Positions 62,136 to 64,000 of a stretch of 64,000 bases of DNA are shown piece by piece (within the stretch, counting starts at the first letter, position 1; every line of letters starts with the position of its first letter). This stretch comes from Streptomyces sp. TSRI0281 (GTDB lineage Bacteria; Actinomycetota; Actinomycetes; Streptomycetales; Streptomycetaceae), in the NCBI RefSeq assembly GCF_001905125.1, contig NZ_LWLE01000019.1, forward strand, positions 20,386 to 84,385. The letters are read 5' to 3'. The notes beneath the pieces are model-generated. The model did not search any database, was not told the DNA's origin, and was given only the letters and a program-made list of their open reading frames with translations. Made by a program: the position numbers and the translations under genes.

Positions 62136-62597
62136 ATGCAGAACACGGAGATGGTTCATCGTCAGACGCCGGAACGTAGGCGCGCCGCGCTGGAACGGCT
62201 CGTTACGGAGCGCGATGTCTGGGTGTCGACAGCTCACCCCGATCACGGGCCGCACCAGGTGCCGCTGTGGTTCGTATGGGACGGGCGAGCGGTATGGATG
62301 TGCACCAGTGCGACTTCCGTGACTGCGCGGAACGTCGGCGCGGAGCCGCGTGTGCGACTGGCGCTACCGGACACCTTCGATGTGGTGCTGCTCCAGGGTG
62401 AAGCGGAGCGGTTCCCCAGCCAGGAGGTGCCCGGTGACGCGGCGGAGGCGTTCGCCGACAAGTTCGGGTGGGACCCGCGAACGGAGGAGGGCCCCTTTCT
62501 GTATGTGCGCGTGGTTCCGAAGACTGTGCGCGCTTGGCGCGGCGAACCGGAGCTACGCGGCAGAGTCATCATGCGGGACGGGGCGTGGCTGGGATAG
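62136..62597 (+). CDS. PPOX-fold (pyridoxamine-phosphate-oxidase-like) flavin or F420 protein
   Basis: A 153-residue split-barrel protein. Recognisable elements are LVTERDVWVSTAHPDHGPHQ, VPLWFVWDGRAVWMCTSATS, RNVGAEPRVRLALPD and the C-terminal RVVPKTVRAWRGEPELRG. The family binds FMN, F420 or haem and includes F420-dependent reductases of Actinobacteria. ATG 62136 starts MQNTEMVHRQTPERRRAA; an in-frame ATG at 62151 is possible. Exact substrate unknown. It stands alone. Confidence 0.85.
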   Translation: MQNTEMVHRQTPERRRAALERLVTERDVWVSTAHPDHGPHQVPLWFVWDGRAVWMCTSATSVTARNVGAEPRVRLALPDTFDVVLLQGEAERFPSQEVPGDAAEAFADKFGWDPRTEEGPFLYVRVVPKTVRAWRGEPELRGRVIMRDGAWLG

Positions 62598-62807
62598 CGA
62601 CCATCCAATTCTCCGCCCGGTCACCGGAACGCTGATGAAGCGCCGTGGTGGGGAGGTGTATCCGGTTGCTCTGACCCCTCCAGGCACGATGAAGCCGGCC
62701 CTGTCGCGGGATCGACGGGTTGACTCGCCGGGCGGCGGTGGGTGGCGTGGCTGTCGGCGCCCGAGCACACCACCGGCAAACGACCGGAGGCCTGTTCAAC
62801 AACCACG

Positions 62808-62854
62808 CTCACAACCAGGCGGTGCGGCGGTATCCCTAGTGATCTGGTTGTGAG
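62808..62854. repeat. Inverted repeat, possible hairpin or IS end
   Basis: CTCACAACCAG (62808-62818) and CTGGTTGTGAG (62844-62854) form a perfect 11-bp inverted repeat with a 25-base spacer. It lies about 90 bases before the IS630 transposase and could be a terminator or part of the end of that element. No partner was found at the other side. From 62598 to 62945 there is no gene. Confidence 0.45.
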
Positions 62855-62945
62855 TTGGTTCGGCACCTCGTGAGTCGTTTCTCGTACCAACTTTGCGGGT
62901 TTGGCTGACGGGCATTGCCCAGCTCCGGTGTGCTGTGGATTGTGG

Positions 62946-63764
62946 GTGACAGCAGGGCTGGAGCCGCTGGTCCTGAGTGAGGCCGAGCGGCAGGTGTTGA
63001 ACAAGTGGGTCAAGCGCCGCACGACCGCCCAAGGACTCGCCCTGCGGGCGAGGATCGTGCTGGCATGTGCGGAGGGCGGGCCGAACCTGGCGGTGGCAGC
63101 GCGGCTGGGTGTGAACCGGGGCACCGTCGCCAAGTGGCGGGCCCGGTTCCTGCGGGACCGGCTGGACGGTCTCGCGGACGAGCCGCGGCCCGGGGTGCCG
63201 CGGACGATCGCCGATGCCCAGGTGGAAGAGGTGGTGGTCCGCACACTCGAAGAGACACCCGTGGGCGGGACGCACTGGTCGAAGCGGGAGCCGGCCAAGG
63301 TGGTGGGGATCTCGCCGGCGAGTGTGCTGCGAATCTGGCATGCCTTCGGGCTGCAGCCGTGGCGGACTGAGACCTTCAAGATCTCGCCGGACCCGTTCCT
63401 GATCGACAAGATCCGTGACGTCATCGGCCTCTACCTCGCCCCGCCGACGAACGCGGCGGTGTTCGCGGTGGACGAGAAGCCGCAGATCCAGGCGCTGGAG
63501 CGGACCGCGCCGGTACTGCCCATGATCCCGGGAGTGCCCGAGCGCAGGAGTTTCGACTACGTCCGCCATGGCACCGTCGACCTGTTCGCCGCGTTGAACA
63601 CCGCGACGGGCAAGGTGATCACGAAACTGTCCGCCCAGCACCGGGCCGTGGACTTCCATGACTTCCTCGGCGAGATCGACCACCAGACCGACCCCGGCCT
63701 GGCGGTCCACGTGATCTGCGACAACTGTGAGGATCGTGATGTGCCGCAGGGGGCCGGAGCCTGA
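62946..63764 (+). pseudogene. Truncated IS630-family transposase
   Basis: From GTG 62946 the frame encodes about 272 residues of an IS630 transposase: the N-terminal helix-turn-helix (RARIVLACAEGGPNLAVAAR, then LGVNRGTVAKWRARFL), and the DDE domain with VFAVDEKPQIQALERTAPVL (first Asp) and LAVHVICDN (second Asp). After that the frame turns into CEDRDVPQGAGA and stops, where family members continue YxTHKxPxVxxWL for about 90 residues to the catalytic Glu. So the C terminus is lost and the enzyme is inactive. No second terminal repeat is evident. Confidence 0.8.
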
Positions 63765-63945
63765 CCCGTGCGACAACTGGCCGCAGCTGCCTTGGAGTGG
63801 AACTGTCGGCCCCGGCCTCCTGCGTACGTACTGCCGCCGGCCCGGTGAACGTGTCCCGATAGGGGCTTTGCTGCACAAAGCACCGTCACAGTTCTGACCG
63901 CCCACCGGACCGGTGTCAGCCGCCAGCCCCAGTCCAAGGAGCCTC

Positions 63946-64000
63946 GTGACCGTCACCAGCATGCCCCAGCCGACGCTGCCCGCGCAGCAGGTCCCTGGGG
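63946..64000 (+). CDS. Start of a gene running off the window
   Basis: GTG 63946 follows AAGGAGCCTC, a strong ribosome site, and opens a frame VTVTSMPQPTLPAQQVPG that continues past the end of the window. Too little is seen to name the product. Confidence 0.5.
   Translation, partial: MTVTSMPQPTLPAQQVPG

Overview
The window is high-GC DNA with actinobacterial codon use, GTG starts and many gene families typical of Streptomyces: an ECF42 sigma factor with its DGPF partner, a DUF397/XRE pair, a DUF574 methyltransferase, RsbU- and RsbW-like proteins, and a CHAT protease. No ribosomal or other core housekeeping block is present. The many insertion-sequence remnants and frameshifted genes suggest an accessory region such as a chromosome arm; that location is inference.

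Layout. 0-3 kb: a membrane-anchored hypothetical, then a DGPF/YCII protein overlapping an ECF42 sigma factor behind a recognisable ECF42-type promoter. 3-6.2 kb: a large secreted DNRLRE-type wall protein with a small cationic C-terminal tip, followed by a small membrane protein and a strong hairpin. 6.6-11.1 kb: an alpha/beta-hydrolase-like protein without the usual serine, a DUF402 protein, and relics of ISL3, IS5 and phosphotransferase genes. 12-13.5 kb: a metallo-beta-lactamase-fold hydrolase divergent from a CGNR zinc-finger regulator, with inverted repeats between them.

14.3-20.7 kb: a compact natural-product locus made of a KASIII-like enzyme, carrier protein, prolyl-type adenylation enzyme and acyl-CoA-dehydrogenase-like oxidase, read left to right with overlapping ends, plus a convergent ACC-synthase-like PLP enzyme. 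The adenylation, carrier and oxidase trio is the set that makes PCP-bound pyrroline or pyrrole carboxylate from proline. 21-22.7 kb: a MarR regulator divergent from an alpha/beta hydrolase across a 19-bp palindrome. 23.3-24.4 kb: an IS5-family element with terminal repeats and a wrecked transposase. 25-28 kb: an RsbU-like phosphatase and an NsdA-like TPR regulator. 28.6-31.2 kb: a leftward acyl-CoA dehydrogenase, MoaD/ThiS-like carrier and methyltransferase, possibly a second small pathway.

32.6-41.6 kb: an acyltransferase, a DUF3592 membrane protein, then a coupled three-gene operon ending in a 984-residue TPR-CHAT protease, the best candidate here for a little-described conflict or regulatory system. 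A decayed WD40 gene follows it. 42.5-46 kb: a class-II asparagine synthetase, a methyltransferase pseudogene and tiny zinc-ribbon proteins. 46.7-52.9 kb: regulators (zinc-finger XRE protein, DUF574 methyltransferase, XRE-DUF5753 with DUF397, HATPase) and a DppA-type M55 peptidase. 53-59.3 kb: a three-gene operon of two tandem paralogues and a membrane protein, then an ABC exporter divergent from a NarL-type two-component system. 59.6-64 kb: a frameshifted coiled-coil gene, an atypical tRNA-like locus, a tectonin-repeat protein, a PPOX-fold protein, a truncated IS630 transposase and the start of a gene running off the window.

All family assignments are from motif recognition by eye; no database search was possible.
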